Assembly (NCBI GenBank): GCA_030549495.1
Contig: JAUIRK010000148.1
Coordinates: 93,575-157,574, forward strand
Length of the DNA: 64,000 bases
Source of the DNA: Nectonema munidae
Lineage: Eukaryota > Nematomorpha > Nectonematoida > Nectonematidae
Direction of reading: 5' to 3'
Part shown: positions 31,471 to 43,064 of the stretch, one piece after another
Numbering within the stretch: the stretch's first letter is position 1
How the letters are laid out: every line of letters starts with the position of its first letter
The notes under the pieces: generated by a model
What the model was told of the DNA's origin: nothing
What the model saw: only the letters and a program-made list of their open reading frames with translations
The model's database searches: none
Translations under genes and position numbers: made by a program

Positions 31471-34400
31471 CCTACTTATCTTTAAAATTTTCAGCCTCAG
31501 TATCTTCGGATAAATCATCTAATTTCAAGAGGTAAAATTTTAAGGAATGAATTGTATGCGAATATTATATCTCACTTTTTAATCATCAATTGACACTAGA
31601 AAGAGCACAAAGTTGTTTTTATCAAAACGACACTTTTATTTCTAAGCACAATTTGATTATGAAAAAACATCAAAAATCATAAATATTACCCTAAAGTTTT
31701 TCTAGTAAACCTAAAGTTTATAGTTAATTGAAAAAATTTTATACATTATAGAGAACATTTTTTATTGTATCGTCTAAATAAGTCAATATTTGAACATAAT
31801 TAATTTACTATTATTCAATTTAAAAAAAACTTTCAAAAAACATTTTTAAGGGATGAGATTTTTAAAGTTAAAAAATTCCTTTAATAAAGATGCTATTCCA
31901 TTGTGCAACCAAATTTAATACTATCATATCATTCTTAAAAGGCCTCGCAATGGCAACTTTAAAGTTTCGAAAAAATTAATTTGTAAAATTTGTCAGTATT
32001 TGATTGAAATAAAAAACAATAACAGCGCATACATTTTTGGAACTTAAAATTTTTAATAATAGTAATTTAGATTTAAAAAATAAAGTTTATCTTAGTGTGA
32101 TACAGTCTAATCATTTTTATTAAGCCGAAAATGGCAAATTTGAAGTTTCATGAAAATTGAAGAAGTTTAGTTAGAGCTTGGATCAAGCCATATATATGGC
32201 TTTAGGATCCCATCGCTTTTTGTGTTGTAATTTAATTTCTTTCTTGATGATTAATCCAACCTCTGCCATTTGTGAAGTATTCATCTTTTTATTTCTTTCG
32301 TCATAAAGATTTTGAAATCATTTTCCGTGTTTTACCTTGTATCCCCGCCACACCCACTTCAGCCATATGGCTTTAGAAATCAAATTTTTATCAATTCGTT
32401 TTTTAATAAAAAGATACAGGTTTTCTTAAATTTTTCAATAAAAATTATAGATAACTAATTATATTTTTTATGTACAATTTTTTTGAAATGTTTTTTTATT
32501 TTAGGTCGATTTTTGTTCTGATTTGACAAATTTTTACTATAAATAGTCAATAATTTCACAATTTTGTTGCAATTTTTAACCTTCAATCCTTTTGCGTACT
32601 TCACAAACCTTCACATCTAAAATTCAAAAAACAAAATTATTACTCCTAATCATCTTTAAGAAGTCGTATTTTTCTTTTAACTTTTAGTTATATTATTTTT
32701 GTGCATTTTTTGTGATTTTTCTTCTTCTGATCTGATGTGCAAAATAAATCCTAAGAAGGAACTTTAGATCGAATTTTTTGTTTTTCTCGATTCGAAACTG
32801 GAATCATGAGAAAAACGGAAGATTCAAGGACCTATAAATCTTTTGCTTTTAAATCCCTTATCTTCTAGAATATTAATATCATGAAGATTATCATTTTTCC
32901 TCCTTTTCACGTGTATAGCGAGCATCATTATAAATAGATAATTGAAAAATTAAAAAATAATAACTCATCTTTGTAATTTGAAAATTTTAATAGCAATAAA
33001 AACATATGTTAGATTTTTTATTTATGGAACATCAGAAGGAATCAGAATGCGTACCCGACATTAAGGAATATCCTAAAAACATTACTTTTCTGCGCTTCAA
33101 AGCTTTTTTCTAAACTACTTTGAATTCCCAAGCACTTTCACATTTATTATTAGTGCTTCGTATCGTGTACCAAGAGTCCATCAAAACTCCTTAACAGGTC
33201 ATGCGAAAAGAAGGTAGACAGAGATGAAAAGCGAAAATAGTGCAACATATCATCAATCAAAGTAACTAACACACATGACCTTGATCTCGGCGCAACACAT
33301 AACAGGAAAGAAGCCAAGCGAAAACGCCCACCTCCATGCATACTTGAAGATAGAAACTCATATTTTTGCGTGTTAGGCAAAACTATCAACATATCAAGCA
33401 TCGTCTAGTACATCTAGCACTTACAAAGGCTAAAAGCGCATATTTTGTCGCTTCACCTTGCGACATCTTCAATACTCTTCTCCACCACTCATTTCACAGC
33501 CTTAAAAAATATTTTCCGCTTTTAACACTATTTCAAAGTTTAATCTTTTTGAGTAAGTTTTGGATTTTGTTTTATGAATTTGAAAATGGATTAGTTGCAA
33601 TTTGGGAAGTTATCTCCGAGGTTGCTGTTACATTGTAGACATGTTTACAGGACGTCTTAAAAGAACAAGTAGAACTTAACTTCAGCGCATTTTAGGCAAA
33701 CATAAAAAGTTTTCAACTTTGCGCGGTTAGAGGCCAATTTAATCTAAACAATAAAAAAGACCAATAAAAAAGTGTCGTGATTTAAAAAATAAGCTCTTAA
33801 CGTTTATTCAATTAAAGAATGAGAGCTATTCTAGGTAATCATCTAGTTATAGTGATAATTCTAAAAAGTAATAGTTAATTGGGAAGTTAGTTAAATAGCT
33901 AGTTAATCATTTAGTTAATTAATTAGTTCGTTAGCAGACGTTTTTACCAAAGGGATCGAGGTGAGCGGTCCTTTCCTGGCCACACAACCTATATAGTTGC
34001 ATTACCATTGATCAAAGCGCAAAAGAAATAGTATAGACTTTGAAAGTGTTAAAAAAAAAATTAATAATCTTATTATAGGAAAAGTATTTATTTTTTTTAA
34101 ATTTATTAATTATTACTAAGTTTTTAAAAAATCTAATTTGTTGTGTAATCCAAGAAATAATGAAATTTTGACACAAAAGGAGTAAAACAGATGACATCAC
34201 TGAGAGAACTCATTTATTTCAACACTAAAAAGGGATAAAAAAAATTATTATGAAAGAATTTTTTGATATCAATATATTAGAATAAATGACTAATAATTTT
34301 TAGTATATTTTATATTATATTATAATATCTAAAGGAGATTGTAAGTTAATTTTCTTGATGAAATTATCAAAATACATGAAATATTATGAGTATATCAACG

Positions 34401-34700
34401 GCAACTAAATTTAATAAAAATTATTTTATAAAAATTAAAACTATCAGTATGAACTATAATTATAACTTGATTAAGATTTTTAAAATAATATTCAAATAAT
34501 CTTTATTAAAAAATTGATTTTCCAATTTTGTAGTTAAATTAACTATATAAATCACTGGTTCTCAACCTTAGAGCCGAATTAAGAAGTAGCATCGCACTAG
34601 AGATCACATTTTCGTGTTCAAATCATCTTTTATATAAATTTTTGAAAAATTAAAAAAAAACTATACTAATTGATTTTTACAAAAAGTGCAGATATTTTAA
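31471..34700. other. Gene-free AT-rich region
   Basis: Long A/T-rich stretch with short simple repeats (for example tagttaattaattagttcgt at 33890-33930) and a slightly GC-richer patch at 33140-33640 holding short frames on both strands without recognisable motifs. No RNA gene or terminal repeat recognised. Confidence 0.55.
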
Positions 34701-35270
34701 CTTACAAAATTAACAATGTTTATAAGTAGGTATTATTTCAAAAGTTTCAAGTGATAAAGTTATTACAAGAAATATTGATATATTTATATTATTAGCATGT
34801 ATATATGAATGTTTTTGTATGAAGCCATGTATATATTTTCTCTTCTGGGTTCTTCTTTTATCACTGTTAGTAGACGCGTTGATGAATACCGCTCTTCGAC
34901 AGGTCTTGTTTTTGGTCCTGCAGGGTGTCCACTCACCCTCCTCATCTAGCTGGGCTTGATGGGGGTGCCAGTTTAGTCGCCGACGAGTCGACAAGCTGTG
35001 CAAGGCAAGGGCGCTCACTTCCTTGAGATGGCAAAACCATCCGCATACCTTCGACATATGTGAATTATAGCATTGCTTTTGATAACCCCCCCCCCCCCCC
35101 CCCCCCCCACCCCATGTTAATAAAAGCAACTTAAAGGATATCTCTTTCTTTCTCCCCCCTCCCACCCCTTTTAATTAGATTATAAAATAATTTTTTTTAG
35201 ATTATTAATAATAATTTAGAATTAGCAATAAAAATTTACCCGACAAAATAATTTATTTTTGAATGGAAAA
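34701..35270. other. Unidentified GC-richer island with C23 run
   Basis: 34860-35080 is clearly GC-richer than its surroundings (for example ccactcaccctcctcatcta, cgccgacgagtcgacaagct) and gives a 151-codon minus frame, but I recognise no family; its N-terminal glycine run is only the translated C tract. 35086-35108 is 23 C in a row, followed by acccc. It could be part of an old mobile element or a non-coding exon. Confidence 0.4.
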
Positions 35271-36421
35271 CTAACAATTTCGAAGAACTAATGCTAATTC
35301 AACGTCTCTTCTGTTCTTTTTTTGTTTCTTTCGTCTGCATAACCAAAGGATAAATAAAATAAATAAAACAAGTAGGAGAAAAAATATAAATGAATACCAA
35401 GAATAAAATATTGGCATGCATCCTTTTTCTATCTTTATTCTAATTATTTTAAAGGAAGAAGTCCCATTTTTCTCATTTACTTTTAATTTTTCCTTCAAAA
35501 GCTTCACAATTCTTCCTTTTTCTGGCATCTCAAATTTACTCATGAATAATTTGACCATAAAGCTCCCATTTTTAAATAAAACCCGACTGGCTACGTAGTT
35601 CTTTAACATTTTCCTAAAAACTTTTTCTATATTTTCTTCCATTTCACTCTTAATTTTTTTGATATTTTTTTTCAAACTGATCTCGTATTTTTTAAGTTTG
35701 GGAGCCATCGACACTAAAACTGAATAACACGCATTCCGATATAACGGCTCACACTCATTGTCTTTGAATCTGTAACCATTTATGCACACACATATACCAC
35801 CTCGCTTATTACACATTTGTTTCTTGCCACATTCCCTACTTCTCTCACAATATTCATTGAATTTTGAAAACGTTTTACAACTTTGGTCTTTTACGTATCC
35901 ATCAAGACATGCACAAACGGATGCCTTTATTTTATCAACAGAGGGCTTTTGCTTACAGTAGCCACTCATACACTCCTTATCACTCAAACACAATTCTTTG
36001 ATCTTCTTCTTACTTGTGCAAGATTTTCTGCTTTCAGACTCAGTCTCGTATTGATCCTCTTTACACACACACAAACTCCTTCGGCATCGCCCGGAAACGC
36101 ACATGTCGTCGCTGCTACACTGTTCCCCGATTCGTTGCAAACACAAACCATCTTTTTCAATCTGACTTACTCTACACAAACACAAACCGTCTTTGCAAAT
36201 CTCGGACGAACATTCTTCATTCTTCTCACAATTATCGCGAAACTTTAGCGAATACTTTTCTACGCATAAATACGTTTTTTTGAAACTGCTTGCTTTCTCT
36301 ATTACACTGTTAAATGAAAATAAATATTCTTTATCTTCAGCTAGGCTTTTGACTTGCGTCTTTGAACATAAGCAAGAAAAGCATACATCTATGCAAATGG
36401 TGTGCTCTCTTTGCAAATTAA
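35271..36421 (-). CDS. EGF/EB-like, SEA-like single-pass membrane protein (C-terminal exon, split by piggyBac)
   Basis: Extracellular cysteine-rich domains on a type I membrane protein, probable adhesion or receptor-like role. The frame (about 381 codons) contains at residues 60-225 four to five cysteine modules of EB/EGF type (CEKNEECSSEICKDGLCLC; CSSDDMCVSGRCRRSLCVC; CLSDKECMSGYC; CERSRECGKKQMC). Residues ~230-325 are lysine-rich and include VLFKNGSFMVKLFMSKFEM, a pattern resembling SEA domains. A transmembrane helix follows (SFIFFLLLVLFILFILWLC, residues ~342-360), then a basic stop-transfer RRKKQKKNRR and a short cytoplasmic tail. There is no ATG or signal peptide: the frame enters from the piggyBac junction at 36418-36421 and continues in phase at 38515 on the far side. 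The TTG sometimes taken as start is not credible. Confidence 0.75.
36418..36421. other. TTAA target site, left of piggyBac
   Basis: TTAA immediately before the terminal repeat cactagaagg. It is paired with TTAA at 38512-38515, the signature of piggyBac insertion. Confidence 0.9.
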
Positions 36422-36451
36422 CACTAGAAGGACCAAAGACGTCAATTGACG
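36422..36451. repeat. piggyBac left terminal repeat plus subterminal palindrome
   Basis: 16-bp terminal repeat cactagaaggaccaaa followed by cgtcaattgacg (36440-36451), a perfect 12-bp palindrome 18 bp from the tip. Confidence 0.88.
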
Positions 36452-36605
36452 TAAACTATACTTTGATATTGGATTTATCACTATAGCATGTGTGACTATA
36501 CCATCATACTACGTGACAATGTTTTAATTAATGTTTCATTTGACATATGTGTTATTTTATCTTTGAAGAATTCAACTTCAAGATGATGTGTCATTTTTGA
36601 CATAA

Positions 36606-36628
36606 AGGACCATCTGCGTCAATTGACG
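36606..36628. repeat. Internal copy of the piggyBac subterminal module
   Basis: aaggaccatctgcgtcaatt + gacg repeats the left end's aaggaccaaagacgtcaatt + gacg with few changes, in the same orientation, about 170 bp inside. A likely extra transposase-binding site. Confidence 0.7.
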
Positions 36629-36739
36629 TCTAACTTTTATATTCATTCATACACATATACGAATAAGTATATTATTGTTTTTTTGCTTTATTCTTAGCTT
36701 CTCACTCATTTCTTTGTCTTACAATTCTTTTCGATCATC

Positions 36740-38365
36740 ATGGATATGCTTTTTTCAAGTGGAGAAGATAAATCTGGCAGTGATTTTTTGGATGAAGATG
36801 AGAATGGAATCTTTCTTTTTGAGCAGAGTTTTTGCAATTCTAGTGATATTCCTTTCTCTTGTGATAGTGAAGAAGTTGAAGATGAAAGCGAAGATAGCGA
36901 GGATCAGGAAAATTCAGACATCTTTATCAGTAAAGACAAATCAATTTGGACAAAAATCTCAAAAAATGAATTGAAGAGAGGACGCGTTCAACAACAAAAC
37001 ATAACAAGATTTTCGCCAGGTCCAACAATTTATGCTATCACTCATACAGAAAAAAACAGTCCTCTTTCTTCCTTTCGACTTCTTTTTTCTGAAAAAATGC
37101 TTCGATTCATTCAGCAGTGTACAATTGCAGAAGCTAAAAGAGTAACAAAAAATTCGGATTGGAATGTTTCTTTAGAAGAATTAGAAAAGTTCATAGGCTT
37201 GATATTCACTAGAGGAGTTATTGGTGCAAAAAACTTACCTATAAAAAGTATGTGGAGTAAAGCATGGGGTTGTGAAATTTTTCCCAGTACTATGGCACGC
37301 ACACGGTTTTTAGAAATAATGAAGTTTCTTCGTTTTGACTATAAAAGTGAAAGGAAAATTCGATTTGTCCAAGATAAATTTTGCTTGATTTCTTCAGTGT
37401 GGAATGAATTTATACAAAACAGCCAAAAATGCTTTGTTCCAGGCGCATTTATCACTGTAGACGAACAACTTATGCCGTGCAAGTCTAGATGCAAGTTTAT
37501 TCAATTCATGTCTAACAAGCCTGATAAATACGGCATAAAGTTTTGGCTTGCTGTTGATCTAGACACAAAATATTTGGTGAATGGTTTTCCTTACCTTGGC
37601 AAAGACATCACCACTCAAAATAGTGCAAGCTCTCCAACTGATGTTGTTATGAAATTGATCAAGCCTTATTATAACAGAGGGTACAACATTACTTGCGACA
37701 ACTACTTCACATCACTCAACTTGGCTGTACAACTCCATCAAAAAAAGTGTAGCTTGATTGGTACCATTCGCAACACAAGGAAAGAAATACCTTTGATTTT
37801 GAAAGAAAAGCACGCGCTTTATCATACTTTAGCCTTGAAATCAGAAGAACATCGATTCCTCACTCTTACGAAGTACCAATGCAAGAAGTCCAAATCTGTC
37901 ATCATTCTCAGCAGCATGCACCAGGATGTTCAAGTACCAACTGAGAACAACCAGAAGAAAAAACCGGAAACTGTTCTTTTTTATAATCAGACAAAATCAG
38001 GTGTTGATGTGTTTGACCAAATGATAAGATTGTATTCAACAAAAGCAGCAAGTAGAAGATGGCCCGTACAAGTTTTTTACAATATCTTGGACATGGCCTC
38101 AATAAATAGTTGGATACTTTACAATAAAGTTAATAATTTGAATTTATCAAGGTTGAAATTTTTGCAACAACTTAGTGAACAATTGACTGAATATAAAATT
38201 CATGAGGAGAAAGAATTTTCAAAAACTATCGAAAGATGCTTACCACAAAAGCGTAGAACTTGTTCCAACAAAAATTGCAAGAATAGAACTACAGATTTAT
38301 GTTGTGGCTGTAAAAAGCCAATTTGTGGTACATGTGGGGTAAAAAAATGCAAAACTTGCATTTAA
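36740..38365 (+). CDS. piggyBac transposase, apparently intact
   Basis: Cut-and-paste DNA transposase that recognises TTAA. It is 541 residues, a usual length for the family. Residues 1-70 are acidic (EEVEDESEDSEDQENSD). The DDE-type core starts at about residue 100 (PLSSFRLLFSEKMLRFI). Catalytic aspartates are D241 (ITVDEQLMPCKSR), D320 (ITCDNYFTSLNLA) and D423 (SGVDVFDQM), in the expected order. The family word NKPDKYGIKFW is at about residues 256-266. The C-terminus is a cysteine-rich zinc-binding domain (CCGCKKPICGTCGVKKC) as in active piggyBac. The ATG at 36740 is the first in frame and lies about 320 bp from the left end. No stop or frameshift. With matched ends and TTAA, the element could be recently active. 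Confidence 0.93.
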   Translation: MDMLFSSGEDKSGSDFLDEDENGIFLFEQSFCNSSDIPFSCDSEEVEDESEDSEDQENSDIFISKDKSIWTKISKNELKRGRVQQQNITRFSPGPTIYAITHTEKNSPLSSFRLLFSEKMLRFIQQCTIAEAKRVTKNSDWNVSLEELEKFIGLIFTRGVIGAKNLPIKSMWSKAWGCEIFPSTMARTRFLEIMKFLRFDYKSERKIRFVQDKFCLISSVWNEFIQNSQKCFVPGAFITVDEQLMPCKSRCKFIQFMSNKPDKYGIKFWLAVDLDTKYLVNGFPYLGKDITTQNSASSPTDVVMKLIKPYYNRGYNITCDNYFTSLNLAVQLHQKKCSLIGTIRNTRKEIPLILKEKHALYHTLALKSEEHRFLTLTKYQCKKSKSVIILSSMHQDVQVPTENNQKKKPETVLFYNQTKSGVDVFDQMIRLYSTKAASRRWPVQVFYNILDMASINSWILYNKVNNLNLSRLKFLQQLSEQLTEYKIHEEKEFSKTIERCLPQKRRTCSNKNCKNRTTDLCCGCKKPICGTCGVKKCKTCI

Positions 38366-38456
38366 TATTTGTTTTTTAACTTAAATAAATTTTTTCATTA
38401 TTTTTTTAATTTTTATTTGAAGAAATTCAAGATAATTTTGATATTTGGTATATAAG

Positions 38457-38511
38457 CGTCAATTGACGTATTCGGACCTTTATGGTGAATTTTTTTTTGG
38501 CCCTTCTAGTG
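38457..38511. repeat. piggyBac right terminal repeat plus subterminal palindrome
   Basis: cgtcaattgacg at 38457-38468, then ttcggaccttt (inverse of the aagg-cc word), and the terminal repeat ending at 38511. The palindrome is 43 bp from the tip here against 18 bp on the left, so the two ends are asymmetric, as in other piggyBac elements. Confidence 0.85.
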
Positions 38512-38570
38512 TTAAAAGATTCAAGATCGGCGCATTTATCTCCTGTCCATTTACTTTTGTTTTGCTCGTA
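38512..38570 (-). CDS. Upstream part of the membrane-protein exon, beyond the piggyBac insertion
   Basis: Read on the minus strand towards the TTAA at 38515-38512, this short piece codes YYEQNKSKWTGDKCADLESF. Ignoring piggyBac and keeping one TTAA, the frame runs on without a stop into LQREHTICIDVCF of the main exon. The satellite begins at 38571, so either the exon's acceptor lies within these bases (candidate AGs near 38568 and 38555) or the satellite replaced the rest of the gene. Confidence 0.6.
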
Positions 38571-39937
38571 GTAATTGATAAATTTAAAATCAAATAGAAT
38601 AAATTTTCCCATTTTCTATAAATATTTGTATTATTGTTTTTTTTTTCAAAAAATTTTTTAAGAAAATATCATAAAACAGAAAACATTTTTTTAATGTAGC
38701 AATCTTTTTCAAAGCAAGTACGTTAACTTTGGAAAAGTAATTGACAAATTTGAAATCAAATACAATAAAATTTTCCCTTTTTCTATATTTATATTATTGT
38801 TTTTTTTTCAGAATTATTTTGGAAATTATCATCAAATAGAAAATGTTTTCTTACTGTAACAATCTGTTTTCAAATCAATTATGTTACATTTCAAAAAGTA
38901 ACTGATAAATTTAAAATCAAATAGAATAAATTTTCCAATTTTCTATAAATATTTGTATTATTGTTTTTTTTTCAAACTATTTTTTTAGAAAAATATCATC
39001 AAACAGAAAACATTTTTTTAATGTAGCAATCTTTTTCAAAGGAAATATGTTAAATTTGGAAAAGTAATTGACAAATTTGAAATCAAATACAATAAAATTT
39101 TCCCTCTTTCTATATTTATATTGTTTTTTTCAGGAAATTATCATCAAATAGAAAATGTTTTCTTACTGTAACAATCTGTTTTCAAATCAATTATGTTACA
39201 ATTTATATTGTTTTTTTTTCAGAATTATTTTTCAGGAAATTATCATCAAACAGAAAATGTTTTCTTACTGTAACAATCTGTTTTCAAAGCAAGTATACAT
39301 TTCAAAAAGTAACTGATTGTTTTTTTTCAGAATTATTTTTTTCAGGAAATTATCATCAAATAGAAAATGTTTTCTTACAGTAACAATCTGTTTTCAAATC
39401 AATTATGTTACATTTCAAAAAGTAACTGATAAATTTAAAATCAAATAGGATAAATTTTCCAATTTTCTATAAATATTTGTATTATTGTTTTTTTTTTCAA
39501 ACTATTTTTTTCAGAAAAATATCATCAAAGAGAAAACATTTTTTTAATGTAGCAATCTTTTAAAAAAGCAAGTATGTTAAATTTGGAAAAGTAATTGGCA
39601 AATTTGAAATCAAATACAATAAAATTTTCTCTCTTTCTATATTTATATTATTGTTTTTTTTTCAGGATTATTTTGGAAATTATCATCAAATAGAAAATGT
39701 TTTTTTACTGTAACAATCTGTTTTCAAATCAATTATGTTACATTTCAAAAGGTAACTGATAAATTTAAAATCAAATAGAATAAATTTTCCCATTTTCTAT
39801 AAATATTTGTATTATTGTTTTTTTTTCAAATTATTTTTTTAGAAAAATATCATCAAACAGAAAACATTTTTTTAATGTAGCAATCTTTTTCAAAGCAAGT
39901 ATGTTAACTTTGGAAAAGTAATTGGCAAATTTGAAAT

Positions 39938-40022
39938 CAAACAAATAAAATGATTATATAAAAGAAAATGTTTTCTTCTGTACAATCTGTTTTCAAAGCA
40001 GTATCATTTAAATAATAGATAA
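39938..40022. other. Satellite segment with deletion-only differences
   Basis: Compared with the same recombinant junction at 60915-61015 (aataaaatgattatcatcaa), this copy lacks several short pieces (for example gattatataaaagaaaatg, cttctgtacaatctg) but shows almost no substitutions. Confidence 0.65.
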
Positions 40023-40182
40023 TTTTTTTTTTTCAGAATTATTTTTTAGGAAATTATCATCAAATAGAAAATGTTTTCTTACTGTAACAATCTGTTTTCA
40101 AATCAATTATGTTACATTTCAAAAAGTAACTGATAAATTTAAAATCAAATAGAATAAATTTTCCAATTTTCTATAAATATTT

Positions 40183-41166
40183 GTATCATTGTTTTTTTTT
40201 TCAAATTATTTTTTCAGAAAAATATCATCAAACAGAAAACATTTTTTTAATGTAGCAATCTTTTAAAAAAGCAAGTATGTTAAATTTGGAAAAGTAATTG
40301 GCAAAATTGAAATCAAATACAATAAAATTTTCTCTCTTTCTATATTTATATTATTGTTTTTTTTAAGGATTATTTTGGAAATTATCATCAAATAGAAAAT
40401 ATTTTTTTACTGTAACAATCTGTTTTCAAATCAATTATGTTACATTTCAAAAGGTAACTGATAAATTTAAAATCAAATAGAATAAATTTTCCAATTTTCT
40501 ATAAATATTTGTATCATTGTTTTTTTTTTCAAATTATTTTTTCAGAAAAATATCATCAAACAGAAAACATTTTTTTAATGTAGCAATCTTTTAAAAAAGC
40601 AAGTATGTTAAATTTGGAAAAGTAATTGGCAAAATTGAAATCAAATACAATAAAATTTTCTCTCTTTCTATATTTATATTATTGTTTTTTTTAAGGATTA
40701 TTTTGGAAATTATCATCAAATAGAAAATATTTTTTTACTGTAACAATCTGTTTTCAAATCAATTATGTTACATTTCAAAAAGTAACTGATAAATTTAAAA
40801 TCAAATAGAATAAATTTTCCAATTTTCTATAAATATTTGTATCATTGTTTTTTTTTTCAAATTATTTTTTCAGAAAAATATCATCAAACAGAAAACATTT
40901 TTTTAATGTAGCAATCTTTTAAAAAAGCAAGTATGTTAAATTTGGAAAAGTAATTGGCAAAATTGAAATCAAATACAATAAAATTTTCTCTCTTTCTATA
41001 TTTATATTATTGTTTTTTTTAAGGATTATTTTGGAAATTATCATCAAATAGAAAATATTTTTTTACTGTAACAATCTGTTTTCAAATCAATTATGTTACA
41101 TTTCAAAAGGTAACTGATAAATTTAAAATCAAATAGAATAAATTTTCCCATTTTCTATAAATATTT
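40183..41166. repeat. Homogenised run of 328-bp dimers in the satellite
   Basis: The variant word ttgtatcattg occurs at 40183, 40511 and 40839, exactly 328 bp apart, with the intervening bases almost identical, including the B variant ttttttttaaggattatttt. This is a local simple dimer array inside the more complex higher-order region. Confidence 0.8.
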
Positions 41167-42138
41167 GTATTATTGTTTTTTTTTCAAATTATTTTTTCAG
41201 AAAAATATCATCAAACAGAAAACATTTTTTTAATGTAGCAATCTTTTAAAAAAGCAAGTATGTTAAATTTGGAAAAGTAATTGGCAAATTTGAAATCAAA
41301 TACAATAAAATTTTCCCTCTTTCTATATTTATATTATTGTTTTTTTTTCAGGAAATTATCATCAAATAGAAAATGTTTTCTTACAGTAACAATCTGTTTT
41401 CAAATCAATTATGTTACATTTCAAAAAGTAACTGATAAATTTAAAATCAAATAGAATAAATTTTCCCATTTTCTATAAATATTTGTATTATTGTTTTTTT
41501 TTCAAATTATTTTTTCAGAAAAATATCATCAAACAGAAAACATTTTTTTAATGTAGCAATCTTTTAAAAAAGCAAGTATGTTAAATTTGGAAAAGTAATT
41601 GGCAAAATTGAAATCAAATACAATAAAATTTTCTCTCTTTCTATATTTATATTATTGTTTTTTTTAAGGATTATTTTGGAAATTATCATCAAATAGAAAA
41701 TATTTTTTTACTGTAACAATCTGTTTTCAAATCAATTATGTTACATTTCAAAAGGTAACTGATAAATTTAAAATCAAATAGAATAAATTTTCCCATTTTC
41801 TATAAATATTTGTATTATTGTTTTTTTTTCAAATTATTTTTTCAGAAAAATATCATCAAACAGAAAACATTTTTTTAATGTAGCAATCTTTTAAAAAAGC
41901 AAGTATGTTAAATTTGGAAAAGTAATTGGCAAATTTGAAATCAAATACAATAAAATTTTCCCTCTTTCTATATTTATATTATTGTTTTTTTTTCAGGAAA
42001 TTATCATCAAATAGAAAATGTTTTCTTACAGTAACAATCTGTTTTCAAATCAATTATGTTACATTTCAAAAAGTAACTGATAAATTTAAAATCAAATAGA
42101 ATAAATTTTCCCATTTTCTATAAATATTTGTATTATTG

Positions 42139-42200
42139 TTTAAACGAAAAAAAAAAAAAAAAATATTTATAAATATTTGTATTATTTTTTTTTTTTTCAA
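42139..42200. other. Odd satellite join with A17 run
   Basis: tattgtttaaacgaaaa leads into 17 A, then a second tataaatatttgtatta. No other monomer in the array has the gtttaaacg word. A local duplication or assembly join. Confidence 0.55.
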
Positions 42201-43064
42201 AAAATTTTTTAAGAAAATATCATAAAACAGAAAACATTTTTTTAATGTAGCAATCTTTTCAAAGCAAGTACGTTAAATTTGGAAAAGTAATTGGCAAAAT
42301 TGAAATCAAATACAATAAAATTTTCTCTCTTTCTATATTTATATTATTGTTTTTTTTAAGGATTATTTTGGAAATTATCATCAAATAGAAAATATTTTTT
42401 TACTGTAACAATCTGTTTTCAAATCAATTATGTTACATTTCAAAAGGTAACTGATAAATTTAAAATCAAATAGAATAAATTTTCCCATTTTCTATAAATA
42501 TTTGTATTATTGTTTTTTTTTCAAATTATTTTTTTAGAAAAATATCATCAAACAGAAAACATTTTATGTAGCAATCTTTTTCAAAGCAAGTATGTTAAAT
42601 TTGAAAAAGTAATTGACAAATTTGAAATCAAATACAATAAAATTTTCCTTCTTTCTATATTTATATTATTGTTTTTTTTCAGGAAATTATCATCAAATAG
42701 AAAATGTTTTCTTACTGTAACAATCTGTTTTCAAATCAATTATGTTACATTTCAAAAAGTAACTGATAAATTTAAAATCAAATAGAATAAATTTTCCCAT
42801 TTTCTATAAATATTTGTATTATTGTTTTTTTCAAAAAAAATTAGTAACTGATAAATTTAAAATCAAATAGAATAAATTTTCCAATTTTCTATAAATATTT
42901 GTATTATTGTTTTTTTATTCAAACTATTTTTTCAAAAAAATATCATCAAACAGAAAACATTTTTTTAATGTAGCAATCTTTTTCAAAGAAAGTATGTTAA
43001 ATTTGGAAAAGTAATTGGCAAATTTGAAATCAAATACAATAAAATTTTCTCTCTTTCTATATTT

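Larger units (their letters stand above)
36422..38511 (+). mobile_element. Complete piggyBac-family transposon (2,090 bp)
   Basis: Left end cactagaaggaccaaa (36422) and right end tttggcccttctagtg (to 38511) are inverse complements over 16 bp except one position, and TTAA flanks both. The element holds one uninterrupted transposase gene. A subterminal module (aagg-acc-like word plus cgtcaattgacg) occurs three times: 36430-36451, 36606-36628 and, inverted, 38457-38482. The element lies inside a coding exon of the minus-strand membrane-protein gene. Confidence 0.93.

Noticed and set aside
36414..36416. TTG at 36416 as the start codon of the membrane protein
   Set aside because: It lies 2 bp inside the piggyBac target site, no signal peptide follows, and the frame continues in phase on the other side of the element.
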